This document shows positions 1-9,287 of a DNA stretch of 64,000 nucleotides, one piece after another; position 1 is the stretch's first letter, and every line of letters begins with the position of its first letter. The notes beneath the pieces are model-generated. The model was given only the letters and a program-made list of their open reading frames with translations, made no database searches and was not told the DNA's origin. The DNA is from Pedobacter rhodius (lineage in GTDB: Bacteria; Bacteroidota; Bacteroidia; Sphingobacteriales; Sphingobacteriaceae): NCBI RefSeq assembly GCF_027213645.1, contig NZ_JAPWGL010000002.1, forward strand, positions 310,001 through 374,000, in the 5' to 3' direction. A program made the translations under genes and the position numbers.

Positions 1-1189
1 AGCGTTCCCGTTTTACAAAATTCTTGATACTGAAAATCGCAACCATCCCGGCCGTTACCTGATAGAATACAAATTCGAAACTATTGGCAACAAAAAACCC
101 AGCTATCAAAATCACCAGCATATGGAGGTATAACGCAAGCCTAGTGTCAAAAAGAATTCTTATTATAATAGGTACGACACAAAATGGTATATAATAAAGG
201 CTTGCGAGATTCATCTTTAATGCCCAGGTTAACGCAAGCAGCATTCCGGTCGTCACAATTAATATCAACGAAAGCTGGCGGTTATCCGAAAAAATATCCC
301 TTCTGAAAAGAAAAAGGAAAGACATCAATATCGTTAAAACAAAACCAACAAGAACTACCTGCCCCAGGTAAACTAAAGTTCTGCTGCCAATGGTTTTGGT
401 TTGTGCATCATAAGTTGCCTTATATGATTCTAATTTCTGGTAAATTTCATCATCTATTACATCGTTTTTCGCCACAATAAGTTCGCCCTTCTGTACCATA
501 CCTTTAGTTGTAGATACGTTACTCACCGTGTTTTCACGTATCACCTCCGTTAACCGTTCATTAAAAGTTATGTTTGGTGTAATATGGTCTTCAGCCAGGT
601 TATCTACCAAATCCTGCATCACCTGATTTGGTGCCTTAAAATTTGCTTTAAAATATTTTAAAGCAGTTTCCGCAGTAAAAATATCCTGCGTATTTTTTTC
701 AGTGGAAACATTATTGTTCAATAACGAGAAATCGTAATTTTTACCAGCTGTTTGATGTTTTACATTTAAGCCTATAATTCCCTTTTGATAAATTGCCTGC
801 AACAGCTTATAGGATATATTTTTGTATGTGGCTTTTTCCTTTTCATCAAGTTGACCTGAACGCCATTTAATGTCAAATTCATTTAAAAACCCCTCCAATG
901 CATCATTTGTAACTTCTCTATCAACTTGGTAAACCGGCAATACATCCCGAAGCGCATCTTTTTTATCGGTATTAACCTGTGGATTGGTTTTTAAAATTGC
1001 AAAGGGAAAAGGAGAAATTAAATCTTTATTCATCCAAACTTTATTTTTTTCAAACTCATATCTGAAACGAGGTTGTTTGGGTAGAAAAAGTGTAATAATA
1101 AAAACCGTAAAAATCATCATCACATATTTTATGTTGGACGAATATTTACGATAGAGAATTTTATGAGAGTTTTTCTTGATTTTGGCCAA
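1..1189 (-). CDS. 7TM receptor HD-family phosphohydrolase (PgpH-like), truncated by window edge
   Basis: About 395 codons are visible and the frame runs off the left edge, so the C-terminal HD domain is not seen. One membrane segment (residues 23-37) is followed by a long extracytoplasmic region (about 40-270) ending in the GELIV motif (235-239), then at least five hydrophobic helices (271-295, 305-323, 329-346, 350-368, 371-388). This order matches the 7TMR-HDED plus 7TM part of HDIG membrane phosphohydrolases, whose HD domain hydrolyses cyclic di-AMP in characterised Gram-positive members (family knowledge). The start is taken as TTG at 1189: an in-frame stop lies at 1211-1213, and the first in-frame ATG (codon 24) falls inside the first membrane helix. 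It is divergent from the SPFH gene. The substrate here is inferred only. Confidence 0.82.
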   Translation of the reverse strand, partial: MAKIKKNSHKILYRKYSSNIKYVMMIFTVFIITLFLPKQPRFRYEFEKNKVWMNKDLISPFPFAILKTNPQVNTDKKDALRDVLPVYQVDREVTNDALEGFLNEFDIKWRSGQLDEKEKATYKNISYKLLQAIYQKGIIGLNVKHQTAGKNYDFSLLNNNVSTEKNTQDIFTAETALKYFKANFKAPNQVMQDLVDNLAEDHITPNITFNERLTEVIRENTVSNVSTTKGMVQKGELIVAKNDVIDDEIYQKLESYKATYDAQTKTIGSRTLVYLGQVVLVGFVLTILMSFLFLFRRDIFSDNRQLSLILIVTTGMLLALTWALKMNLASLYYIPFCVVPIIIRILFDTRLALYLHMLVILIAGFFVANSFEFVFYQVTAGMVAIFSIKNFVKRER

Positions 1190-1306
1190 AACGATACATT
1201 TATGGTGCTGTCAAAAATAGCATTTTTATCTAATATACATTTTACTGATTTTGTTTGCAATTACCATTTATTATATTTTACTTTATGATATCAAATTAAT
1301 ATCATT

Positions 1307-2164
1307 ATGTATCAGGAAAAAATCATTAATCCGCCATCAGGCTATTTAACATTTGCATTGTTTTTGGCGCTTTTAGGTGCCGCAGTTTTTTGTTTTGTAA
1401 CAGAAAGCTTTATTTGGGGAGGATGTATCCTGGCTTTTAATTTCTTTCTGGTTTTACCGGGATTAATTATCAATAATCCAAATGAATCAAAAGTGCTGAC
1501 ACTTTTCGGTAAATATGTTGGTACGGTTAAAACAGATGGCTTTTTTTGGGTAAACCCGCTAACGAATAAAAGAAAAGTTTCATTAAGGGCAAATAACTTA
1601 AATGGCCAGCAATTAAAGGTTAACGATAAACTCGGCAATCCTATAGAAATTGCAGCGGTTGTGGTTTGGAAAGTTAACGAAACTGCGAAAGCCATTTTTT
1701 CTGTTGAAAATTACATGCAATACGTTAATATCCAGAGCGAAGCCGCAGTTCGGCATCTGGCAAATATATTTCCGTATGATCATGCTGAAGGTGAGGAAAC
1801 CAGCATTACCTTAAAAGATGGTGCAGAAAAAGTTAGCGAACTTTTAGAAAACGAACTGAACGACAGACTTTCAAGAGCTGGAATTGAGGTTTTGGAAGCC
1901 AGAATTTCTCACCTGGCTTATGCCCCGGAAATTGCCAGTGCTATGTTACAACGCCAGCAAGCAACAGCAGTTATCGCCGCCCGCAAACTAATTGTTGAAG
2001 GTGCCGTGGGAATGGTTGAAATGGCATTAGAAAAACTATCACAAAAAGGAATCGTAGAATTAGATGAAGAACGTAAAGCTGCAATGGTAAGTAACCTGCT
2101 GGTGGTTCTATGCGGAGACAGACATGTTCAACCTGTTGTAAATACCGGTACGCTTTATAATTAA
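1307..2164 (+). CDS. SPFH/band 7 domain membrane protein
   Basis: This 285-residue protein has two N-terminal hydrophobic segments (about 13-33 and 37-55) followed by an SPFH/band 7 domain. The segment [20 protein letters not shown] is the usual entry to the fold, and an alpha-helical tail rich in Ala and Glu follows from about residue 190. SPFH proteins oligomerise at membranes and are thought to organise membrane microdomains or protease partners (family knowledge). It is the first gene of a tight operon: the next ATG comes 3 bases after its stop, and a small ribbon-helix-helix gene follows that. The same SPFH plus Arc-like RHH pairing is common in other bacteria. The ATG at 1307 is well placed; the specific partner is unknown. 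Confidence 0.88.
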   Translation: MYQEKIINPPSGYLTFALFLALLGAAVFCFVTESFIWGGCILAFNFFLVLPGLIINNPNESKVLTLFGKYVGTVKTDGFFWVNPLTNKRKVSLRANNLNGQQLKVNDKLGNPIEIAAVVVWKVNETAKAIFSVENYMQYVNIQSEAAVRHLANIFPYDHAEGEETSITLKDGAEKVSELLENELNDRLSRAGIEVLEARISHLAYAPEIASAMLQRQQATAVIAARKLIVEGAVGMVEMALEKLSQKGIVELDEERKAAMVSNLLVVLCGDRHVQPVVNTGTLYN

Positions 2165-2167
2165 CAA

Positions 2168-2689
2168 ATGGAATTCGAAGAACAACAAAATCTAAAACTC
2201 TGGTGGCTTTACATCATATTGGGTGTAGATGCTGTAATGGTTTTGAGTATTGTTTTATTCGATAAAGGTGGAATGAATTTGAGGGATTTTAAGAATGTAT
2301 ACTTCGCCCCGGTTTGGGCGATAATTCTTCCATTTCTTATAATCTACTTCATTCAGAAAAATACATTAACCACAACTATTAATTTACAAGGTATTTCTTA
2401 TCGCTATTTTCCATTTCAAGTTAAGCCAAAATTGTTTGGTTGGGAAAACATTAAGAAAGTCTACATCAATAAATACGATGCTTTGGGAGATTATGGTGGA
2501 TGGGGCGTTCGTTACAGGCTCTGGTTTAAGTTTAACGATAAGGCGTATATCCTGAATGATAAGGATAAAGGACTACAAATAGAATTTAAAGATGGTAAGA
2601 AACTTCTTTTCAGCTCAAATAAATTGGATGAGATGGAATTATTTCTTATAAATCTTAAAACAAGATATAATATACAGGCAATACAGTAA
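2168..2689 (+). CDS. Two-helix membrane protein of unknown function
   Basis: This 173-residue protein has two hydrophobic segments near its N-terminus (about 11-30 and 43-62) and then a soluble, mostly beta-patterned domain with many aromatic and basic residues. The layout resembles small bacterial membrane proteins with a PH-like cytoplasmic domain, but I cannot assign a named family from sequence alone. It sits between an SPFH protein (3-base gap) and an RHH protein (3-base gap), so the three are almost certainly co-transcribed and it may act with the SPFH protein at the membrane. That functional link is inference from gene order. Confidence 0.75.
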   Translation: MEFEEQQNLKLWWLYIILGVDAVMVLSIVLFDKGGMNLRDFKNVYFAPVWAIILPFLIIYFIQKNTLTTTINLQGISYRYFPFQVKPKLFGWENIKKVYINKYDALGDYGGWGVRYRLWFKFNDKAYILNDKDKGLQIEFKDGKKLLFSSNKLDEMELFLINLKTRYNIQAIQ

Positions 2690-2692
2690 AGA

Positions 2693-2860
2693 ATGACAGA
2701 GAAAGATAAAAAAGCTTTTGTATTAAGGATAAGCACCGCACTTTTAAAAGAAATTGAAACCTGGGCCGCAGACGAGTTTAGAAGCACAAACGGGCAGATT
2801 GAATTCTTGCTTAATCAAGCCATAAAATCTCGCAGGAAGAATAAAATAAAAGAAGATTAA
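2693..2860 (+). CDS. Small Arc-family ribbon-helix-helix DNA-binding protein
   Basis: This 55-residue protein starts 3 bases after the stop of the preceding gene. It shows the Arc-type pattern: a short beta strand (KAFVLRIS, residues 7-14), a first helix (ALLKEIETWAADEF) and a second helix (TNGQIEFLLNQAIKSR), ending in a basic tail. RHH proteins bind DNA as dimers through the N-terminal strands and often autoregulate their own operon. Its position as third gene of the SPFH operon matches a widespread SPFH plus Arc-like arrangement. A rho-independent terminator follows directly, so the operon ends here. Target sites cannot be read from the window. Confidence 0.83.
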   Translation: MTEKDKKAFVLRISTALLKEIETWAADEFRSTNGQIEFLLNQAIKSRRKNKIKED

Positions 2861-2867
2861 AATAAAG

Positions 2868-2893
2868 ACACAGGTAAATTACTTGTGTTTTTT
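2868..2893 (+). terminator. Terminator of the SPFH operon
   Basis: The arms acacaggtaa and ttacttgtgt pair (one G-T wobble) around a very small loop and run straight into six T residues. It lies 7 bases after the RHH stop codon. Confidence 0.7.
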
Positions 2894-2998
2894 GTTTTAA
2901 ATGGTACCGCAATGCTAAAATCTGTTTTACAGCGTTTATGCAATATTAAAAAATACATAACTTAGCAGCCTAACCAAAATTCATAAAATTTAATTTAC

Positions 2999-4174
2999 AT
3001 GAGAGAAGTTGTAATTGTTTCTGCTGTACGTACGGCTATCGGAAGTTTTGGCGGCTCCTTAGCGCAATTTTCCGCCACGCAGTTAGGCGGATTTGCCATC
3101 AAAGCCGCTGTTGAAAAAGCAGGCTTAAAACCAGAACAGGTTCAGGAAGTGTACATGGGGAATGTACTTTCTGCAAATTTAGGCCAGGCACCGGCAACAC
3201 AAGCTGCAAAATTTGCGGGATTACCCGATTTACCGGCTACAACCATAAATAAAGTATGTGCCTCGGGTACAAAAGCGATTATGTTAGCCGCACAAAGTAT
3301 TGCAAATGGCGATAATGATATCCTGGTTGCCGGCGGAATGGAGAGTATGAGCAATGTGCCATATTACCTGGATAAAGCGAGAAATGGCTATAGGTTAGGT
3401 CATGGACAAGTAACCGACGGCTTGGTAAAAGACGGGCTTTGGGATGTTTATAATGATTACCACATGGGATCGGCAGCTGAGCTTTGTGCCACAGATTGCA
3501 ATATCAGTCGCGAAGCCCAGGATAATTTCGCAATCGAATCTTATAAAAGAGCACATGCTGCGCAAACAGCAGGGAAATTTGCAGGAGAAATTATTCCAAT
3601 AGAAGTTAAAGACCGTAAAGGTGAAATTACTTTAGTGAATACTGATGATGAGCCAACAGCCGTTAAATTTGATAAAATCCCGGGATTAAAACCGGTATTT
3701 AAAAAAGACGGAACAGTTACGGCGGCAAATGCATCTACCTTAAATGATGGCGCAGCAGCTTTGGTTTTAATGAGCGCAGATCGCGCTGCAGCATTGGGTA
3801 TTAAACCGATAGCTAAAATTTTAGGTTTTGCTGATGCACAACAAGCACCCGAATGGTTTACAACCGCACCATCAAAAGCAATTCCTTTAGCTTTGCAGAA
3901 GGCGAATATTGATGTTAACGGCGTTGATTTTTTTGAAATTAACGAAGCTTTTTCAGTTGTATCCATTGCAAATAATCAGCTTTTAAATCTGGAAGCAAAT
4001 AAGGTAAATGTAAATGGTGGTGCAGTTTCATTAGGTCATCCGCTGGGTGCATCGGGCGCAAGAATTGTTGTTACACTTTTATCTGTTTTAGCGCAAAATA
4101 ACGGTAAAATTGGTGTCGCAGGAATTTGCAATGGTGGTGGCGGCGCCAGTGCATTAGTTATTGAGAAGTTATAA
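2999..4174 (+). CDS. Acetyl-CoA C-acetyltransferase (thiolase)
   Basis: This 391-residue protein has the usual thiolase length and all three catalytic features: the acyl-accepting Cys87 in NKVCASGTKA, His347 in SLGHPLGASGAR and Cys377 in GICNGGGGAS. Thiolases join two acetyl-CoA to acetoacetyl-CoA, or cleave 3-ketoacyl-CoA in fatty acid oxidation. The glycine-rich C-terminus and the length fit the biosynthetic or short-chain type better, but substrate range cannot be read from sequence. It is soluble and cytoplasmic. It stands alone: the upstream gap holds the terminator of the previous operon, and the following secreted protein begins 11 bases after the stop and may be co-transcribed. Confidence 0.93.
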   Translation: MREVVIVSAVRTAIGSFGGSLAQFSATQLGGFAIKAAVEKAGLKPEQVQEVYMGNVLSANLGQAPATQAAKFAGLPDLPATTINKVCASGTKAIMLAAQSIANGDNDILVAGGMESMSNVPYYLDKARNGYRLGHGQVTDGLVKDGLWDVYNDYHMGSAAELCATDCNISREAQDNFAIESYKRAHAAQTAGKFAGEIIPIEVKDRKGEITLVNTDDEPTAVKFDKIPGLKPVFKKDGTVTAANASTLNDGAAALVLMSADRAAALGIKPIAKILGFADAQQAPEWFTTAPSKAIPLALQKANIDVNGVDFFEINEAFSVVSIANNQLLNLEANKVNVNGGAVSLGHPLGASGARIVVTLLSVLAQNNGKIGVAGICNGGGGASALVIEKL

Positions 4175-4185
4175 AAATCTATCCG

Positions 4186-5082
4186 ATGAAAAATATCAGG
4201 TTCTGTTTTCTAATATTTATTGGGTTTTCAACCATTAAAGTTCAGGCCCAGCAGGCGGCAAATAAGCTTGATATTTTTCAGGATAGTTTAATTAAAATAG
4301 CTAAAACCATTAATAAGGAACAACAAAGTGATGAAAAGAAATTTGCTGAAAATGGAAAATTTGTTAAAACCCTGGTTGATGCGTTAAAAGAACCGAATTC
4401 ATTTAATTATGCTTTCGATTCTTTGAAAACCATTTCCGTAATTAAATCTCCTGACCAGGTTTTCAGAATTATTTCCTGGTACCTTCAATTGGAAAACGGC
4501 ACATACAGGTATTATGGCGCCATTCAAATGAATAATAAAGGCGCATTAAAGTTACTCCCATTAATAGATCAAACGGATAACCTTTCAGACCCAAATGCGA
4601 TAACCAATAATCAAAAATGGTTCGGCGCAAGGTATTATGAAATTATTCCGGTTACAACTTCAGGAAGATTGCCTTATTATATTCTATTAGGTTGGAAGGG
4701 CAATACGGTAGAGACCACTAAAAAGGTTATTGAAATTTTATCTTTCGATAAAGACATGGCGACATTCGGGATGCCCGTATTTGACGGAAAAGAACTGAAA
4801 GGTAAAAACCGGATAATTTTTGAGTATCAGAAACAAAATGCAATGTTTTTAAAAACTGATAAGCATGCAGGCTTAATTGTTTTTGATCACCTGGCACCTT
4901 TCGATCCCGAAATGGTTGGAAAATTTCAGTTTTACGGCTCAGACGGAAATACAGATGCTTTTAAAATTGTAGGCGGACGTTTAAAACTTCAGGAAAATGT
5001 GGTTTTAAAAAATGAGGCCAATTCAAACGATGATTTATACATCGATCCGGCAAAAAATGTAAAACCCGTTAAAAAATTCTAA
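4186..5082 (+). CDS. Secreted protein of unknown function
   Basis: This 298-residue protein begins with a clear signal peptide (positive start, hydrophobic core, probable cleavage after VQAQ near residue 22). The mature part is hydrophilic with several aromatic and charged stretches and no membrane helix, so a periplasmic or outer-envelope location is likely. I do not recognise a catalytic motif; similar secreted proteins of about 300 residues are common and uncharacterised in Sphingobacteriaceae. It starts 11 bases after the thiolase stop, but a functional link is doubtful. Confidence 0.7.
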   Translation: MKNIRFCFLIFIGFSTIKVQAQQAANKLDIFQDSLIKIAKTINKEQQSDEKKFAENGKFVKTLVDALKEPNSFNYAFDSLKTISVIKSPDQVFRIISWYLQLENGTYRYYGAIQMNNKGALKLLPLIDQTDNLSDPNAITNNQKWFGARYYEIIPVTTSGRLPYYILLGWKGNTVETTKKVIEILSFDKDMATFGMPVFDGKELKGKNRIIFEYQKQNAMFLKTDKHAGLIVFDHLAPFDPEMVGKFQFYGSDGNTDAFKIVGGRLKLQENVVLKNEANSNDDLYIDPAKNVKPVKKF

Positions 5083-5229
5083 AATCATCAAGTCGTAACT
5101 TCTTCATTATTTTACAGATGAGTTAAAAATTTGCTAGAATGCACATCGCTCACTATATTGCGCCTTGTTATTAACACAAAAACAACACACAAATTTTGAA
5201 ATCATAAACTAAAACCAAACAAATGTTCT

Positions 5230-6825
5230 ATGCAAACATCAACTGAAACACTATCCATAAATCAAGAGCAAGAATTAAATCTTCATTTAGAAAGTCAGGG
5301 CGTTTTTCCTGAAAAACTGTTCAGCCATCCTGTAGGTTTATTCGTTCTTTTTTTTACCGAAATGTGGGAAAGGTTCAGTTATTACGGAATGCGGGCCATC
5401 CTGGTGTTATTCCTGGTGAGCGATTTAAGTAAAAACGGATGGGGATGGCCAAGACCGGAGGCATTACAACTTTACGCCTTATACACCGGATTAGCTTATT
5501 TTACACCTATTATTGGTGGTCTGATTGCAGATAGATGGACCGGCTATAGAAAAGCAGTCATAATTGGTGCTTTGGTAATGACCCTCGGGCACGGCGCAAT
5601 GGCTTTGGAGGGGCTGAGCACAAATTTTTTCTATGTAGGCCTTCTTCTGCTAATTTTAGGTAACGGCCTTTTCAAACCAAATATTTCATCGATTGTAGGC
5701 AAACTTTATCCATCCATCAGCGATAAAAAGGACAGTGCATATGCTATTTTTTATATGGGAATTAATTCCGGCGCATTTATCGGCATGCTTATGTGCGGCT
5801 ATATCGGCGAAAAGGTTGGCTGGCATTATGGATTCGGCTTAGCCGGAATCTTTATGTTGTTCGGTATGCTGCAGTTTTATTTCGGTCAGAAAATATTTGG
5901 CGTTATCGGTTCTGCAGTTCAAAAAGCGGATAAAGTTGAAAAGGCAGATCCAACTGTTGAAATTGTTTCTCCAATTGTGAGAAAGCAACGTTTATGGGTA
6001 ATTGGTATTTTCTCGATTTTCACTATTTTCTTTTGGATGGTTTTTGAACAGGCAGGTGGTTCAATGACTATTTTTGCTAAAGATTATACTTTAAGAAATT
6101 TAACGGGTGGTGCTGCTACAACTTTTAAATGGGTTGACGGAATATTAACTATTTTTCCTCTAGTTGCTGTTTCATTTGTATTATTCAGCCTGGCAACCAA
6201 AATCTTTAAAAAATATCCGGCTACCATTTTATTTACCTTATTAAGTTTTGTAATTATCTGGGGATTAGCCATCTGGAAAGTAACACGCGAATTTAGTTCT
6301 GTTACTACCGAAGTTCCTGCATCATGGTTTAGTGTATTAAACTCTTTCTTTATCGTTTCTTTGGCGCCAATTTTTTCTAAAATATGGGAAACTAAATTTA
6401 ATCCCGGTGGTCCGGTTAAATTTGGTATAGGGCTTATTCTTGTTGGTGTTGGCTTCGCAGGCTTAGCTTATGGTGGTTCAAATATTCCTCAGGGAGCAAC
6501 TGCGGCGCAGGTAAGCATGTTCTGGTTAATTTTTGCTTATTTTTTCCATACTGTCGGCGAATTATGTGTATCTCCTGTGGGCTTATCATATGTAAGTAAA
6601 CTAGCACCGGCAAACCTGGTTGGTTTAATGTTTGGATTTTGGTTTACCTGTACAGCAATTGGAAATTATTTAGCCGGCGCTACCGGTTCTTTAATTGATA
6701 AAATCAGTTCTCAATATTCAATTTCAATATTCTTCTTAATTTTTACCGGAATACCGATAGTGGCCGGCTTAATTATGCTTTCGTTAAATCCATTGCTAAA
6801 AAAATGGATGAATGGTGTTCATTAA
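5230..6825 (+). CDS. POT-family peptide MFS transporter (first of two)
   Basis: This 531-residue polytopic membrane protein has 12 or more hydrophobic helices and the signatures of proton-coupled oligopeptide transporters: EMWERFSYYGMR in helix 1 (the ExxER proton-coupling motif) and the PTR2-type segment FYMGINSGAFIG. Members take up di- and tripeptides using the proton gradient across the inner membrane (family knowledge). A hairpin terminator separates it from a second POT gene 66 bases downstream, so the two are probably independent units from an old duplication. The ATG at 5230 gives a soluble N-terminal tail of about 30 residues before helix 1, normal for the family. Confidence 0.92.
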   Translation: MQTSTETLSINQEQELNLHLESQGVFPEKLFSHPVGLFVLFFTEMWERFSYYGMRAILVLFLVSDLSKNGWGWPRPEALQLYALYTGLAYFTPIIGGLIADRWTGYRKAVIIGALVMTLGHGAMALEGLSTNFFYVGLLLLILGNGLFKPNISSIVGKLYPSISDKKDSAYAIFYMGINSGAFIGMLMCGYIGEKVGWHYGFGLAGIFMLFGMLQFYFGQKIFGVIGSAVQKADKVEKADPTVEIVSPIVRKQRLWVIGIFSIFTIFFWMVFEQAGGSMTIFAKDYTLRNLTGGAATTFKWVDGILTIFPLVAVSFVLFSLATKIFKKYPATILFTLLSFVIIWGLAIWKVTREFSSVTTEVPASWFSVLNSFFIVSLAPIFSKIWETKFNPGGPVKFGIGLILVGVGFAGLAYGGSNIPQGATAAQVSMFWLIFAYFFHTVGELCVSPVGLSYVSKLAPANLVGLMFGFWFTCTAIGNYLAGATGSLIDKISSQYSISIFFLIFTGIPIVAGLIMLSLNPLLKKWMNGVH

Positions 6826-6847
6826 TATTTTCAAAATACAATAATTT

Positions 6848-6873
6848 AAAAGCCCGGTTTAATTCGGGCTTTT
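6848..6873 (+). terminator. Terminator between the two POT genes
   Basis: A perfect 9-bp stem (aaaagcccg / cgggctttt) encloses an 8-base loop. It lies 22 bases after the first POT stop; A residues on one side and T residues on the other could allow bidirectional use. Confidence 0.8.
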
Positions 6874-6891
6874 AGCTTTTAACTATTATTC

Positions 6892-8373
6892 ATGAGTGAA
6901 ATACAAACCTTAAACGAGATTCAAAATTTCGAAGGAAAATATCCAAAACAGCTTTGGCATTTATCATTGGTCGAAATGTGGGAACGCTTCTGCTTTTATG
7001 GCATGAGAGGCGTATTGGCATTTTTCATGGTGGATCAGTTGCATCTTTCCGATCAGAAATCCAATCTTCAATATGGTGCCATTCAGGCTTTTGTTTATGC
7101 GTTCACTTTTATCGGTGGAATTTTCGCCGATAAAATCTTAGGCTTTAGAAAATCTCTTTTTTGGGGCGGCTCGTTAATGATTATTGGCAATTTAATTTTA
7201 GCCTTCAATCCGCAGGGCTTATTTTATATCGGCATTACCCTATCAATTATCGGAACCGGCTTTTTTAAACCAAACATCTCATCGATGGTCGGCGAATTAT
7301 ACCATGAAAAAGATAATCGCAGAGATGCCGGTTATGGCTTATTTTATGCAGGTATTAATGTTGGTGGCTTATTAGGTGGGGCCATGTGTATTTATTTAGG
7401 TAAATACCATTCCTGGCATTTATGTTTCTTATCAGCTGCCCTGGTTATGGCTTTTGGCTTAAGCACCTTTATCTTTACTAAAAAATATTTGGGGCCTATC
7501 GGCAATTCTCCTTTACTCCATTTAGAAAAAAACAAGAGAACGATTTATGAAATTATCGTTTATGCAGCTTCATTATTTTGTATTCCACTGATTTTTATCA
7601 TGGTAAAAAACACTGCATTCACCGATTATTTTATGTACACAATTGGTGTGGTTGCCCTAATTTATTTCCTTTATGAAATTTTTATGGTAAAAGAGAGAAA
7701 GGCACAGTACAAGCTGCTGGCCGCCTTCGTTTTTATTTTCTGCTATTTTATTTTCATGGCAATTTCTGAACAAAGCGGCGGCTCCCTTTCCTTATTTGCC
7801 AAAGATAATCTGAATCATAACCTCCTGTTTCTTTCAATTGATCCTAACGTGGTTAATAATAGCGTAAACTCATTATTCGTAATTGTTTTTAGTCCGATAG
7901 TTGGTATTTTATGGCTGCTGTTATACAAAAAGAAAATTGAGCCAAATACAGTTGTTAAGTTTGGAATTGGCTTTTTATTACTGGCGTTAAGCTTTTACGT
8001 TTTCTATGCCACGAGATTTTTCGCAAATGAACAAGGCATCAGTTCATTAAATATATTTACACTTGCATACCTACTTTTAACACTTGGCGAACTTTGTTTA
8101 GGGCCGATAGGGATGTCGATTATCACCAAACTTTCACCGAAGAAAATGTTCGGGATGATGATGGGGCTTTGGTTTTTATCGAGTGCATTCGGGCAACTTG
8201 CCGCGGGTAAATTAGGTGCAGAAATGTCGAGTATAGAAAATGCTTCATTAATGACCAAACTCGTATCTTACACGGAAGGCTATAAACAGCTGGCAATTTA
8301 TTCGCTGATTGCCGGTCTGGCATTAATCCTAGTATCGCCGATGATTAAAAAACTGATGGCCGAAGTTAGATAG
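6892..8373 (+). CDS. POT-family peptide MFS transporter (second of two)
   Basis: This 493-residue inner-membrane protein has the same helix-1 motif as its neighbour (EMWERFCFYGMRG) and the PTR2-like segment FYAGINVGGLLGG, so it is a proton-coupled peptide transporter. It is shorter than the first copy, with a smaller central loop (around residues 205-215). The side-by-side arrangement and moderate divergence suggest an old tandem duplication with separation of substrate preference, which is inference. The intervening terminator implies its own promoter. Confidence 0.92.
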   Translation: MSEIQTLNEIQNFEGKYPKQLWHLSLVEMWERFCFYGMRGVLAFFMVDQLHLSDQKSNLQYGAIQAFVYAFTFIGGIFADKILGFRKSLFWGGSLMIIGNLILAFNPQGLFYIGITLSIIGTGFFKPNISSMVGELYHEKDNRRDAGYGLFYAGINVGGLLGGAMCIYLGKYHSWHLCFLSAALVMAFGLSTFIFTKKYLGPIGNSPLLHLEKNKRTIYEIIVYAASLFCIPLIFIMVKNTAFTDYFMYTIGVVALIYFLYEIFMVKERKAQYKLLAAFVFIFCYFIFMAISEQSGGSLSLFAKDNLNHNLLFLSIDPNVVNNSVNSLFVIVFSPIVGILWLLLYKKKIEPNTVVKFGIGFLLLALSFYVFYATRFFANEQGISSLNIFTLAYLLLTLGELCLGPIGMSIITKLSPKKMFGMMMGLWFLSSAFGQLAAGKLGAEMSSIENASLMTKLVSYTEGYKQLAIYSLIAGLALILVSPMIKKLMAEVR

Positions 8374-8535
8374 AATCATTTTAACAGATTTTAACCCGTT
8401 TCAAAATTAATGATGCGGTTTTTTTCACATTAAATATTTACTTTCGCGGCTTGAAGCTAGCGGAAAATGGAAAACGATAAACGGAAAACCTAGCGCAGCA
8501 ATCAAACTTACAAATAAATTAAAACGATAATTAAA

Positions 8536-9264
8536 GTGCCAGATAGTTTAGTCATCATACCTACGTATAACGAAAAGGAAAATATTGAGAAAATTATCCG
8601 CAAGGTATTTTCTCTAACTCATCCTTTTCATGTTTTAATTATCGATGATGGTTCACCTGATGGCACTGCAGATATTGTTAAATCATTGCAAAGTGAATAC
8701 GCCGATCATTTATTTATTCAGGAACGTTCGGGCAAACAAGGTTTAGGCACAGCTTACATCTTTGGTTTTAAATGGGCGATTGAAAAGAAGTATGAATACA
8801 TTTTCGAAATGGATGCCGATTTTTCTCACAATCCTAACGACTTAGTTCGCCTGAGAGAAGCTTGTGTAAATGGGGCTGATGTTGCAGTTGGTTCGAGGTA
8901 TGTGAAAGGTGTTAATGTTGTAAACTGGCCAATGGGAAGGGTTTTAATGTCTTATTTTGCTTCGATGTATGTACGCTTGATTACCAGAATTAACATTCAG
9001 GATGCAACTGCAGGTTTTAAATGTTACCGAAGAATTGTTCTGGAAACCATTCCTTTAAATAAAATTAAATTTGTTGGCTATGCCTTTCAAATTGAAATGA
9101 AATTTACAGCAATAAAATACGGTTTTAATGTAGTGGAAGTTCCTATTATTTTTACAGATAGAACGGAGGGGACTTCAAAAATGAGCACCAGAATATTCAG
9201 GGAGGCCTTTCTGGGTGTAATTCAGATGAAGGTTAACAGTTGGTTCAGAAGCTATAAAAGATAG
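8536..9264 (+). CDS. Polyprenol monophosphomannose synthase-like GT2 glycosyltransferase
   Basis: This 242-residue protein is a family 2 glycosyltransferase of the dolichyl-phosphate mannose synthase (DPM1) type without membrane anchors. It opens with VIIPTYNEKENIEKII, carries the nucleotide-binding IIDDGSPDGTAD segment and the metal-binding EMDADFSHNP motif, and later TAGFKCYRR. Such enzymes move a sugar from GDP- or UDP-sugar to a polyprenyl phosphate at the inner leaflet. The start is GTG at 8536; there is no in-frame ATG near the conserved N-terminus. The upstream gap carries short repeated GGAAAA words. Donor sugar and lipid are not determinable from sequence. Confidence 0.9.
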   Translation: MPDSLVIIPTYNEKENIEKIIRKVFSLTHPFHVLIIDDGSPDGTADIVKSLQSEYADHLFIQERSGKQGLGTAYIFGFKWAIEKKYEYIFEMDADFSHNPNDLVRLREACVNGADVAVGSRYVKGVNVVNWPMGRVLMSYFASMYVRLITRINIQDATAGFKCYRRIVLETIPLNKIKFVGYAFQIEMKFTAIKYGFNVVEVPIIFTDRTEGTSKMSTRIFREAFLGVIQMKVNSWFRSYKR

Positions 9265-9287
9265 ATTATTTATTTGTCTTGTTTTCT

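Noticed and set aside
1342..1695. Minus-strand frame inside the SPFH gene
   Set aside because: No plausible domain and the plus frame encodes a clear SPFH protein.
3541..3966. Minus-strand frame inside the thiolase gene
   Set aside because: It is a shadow of the conserved thiolase; no start context or family.
8390..8430. Terminator after the second POT gene
   Set aside because: The possible AACC/GGTT stem is short with mismatches, although a T run follows; support is too weak.
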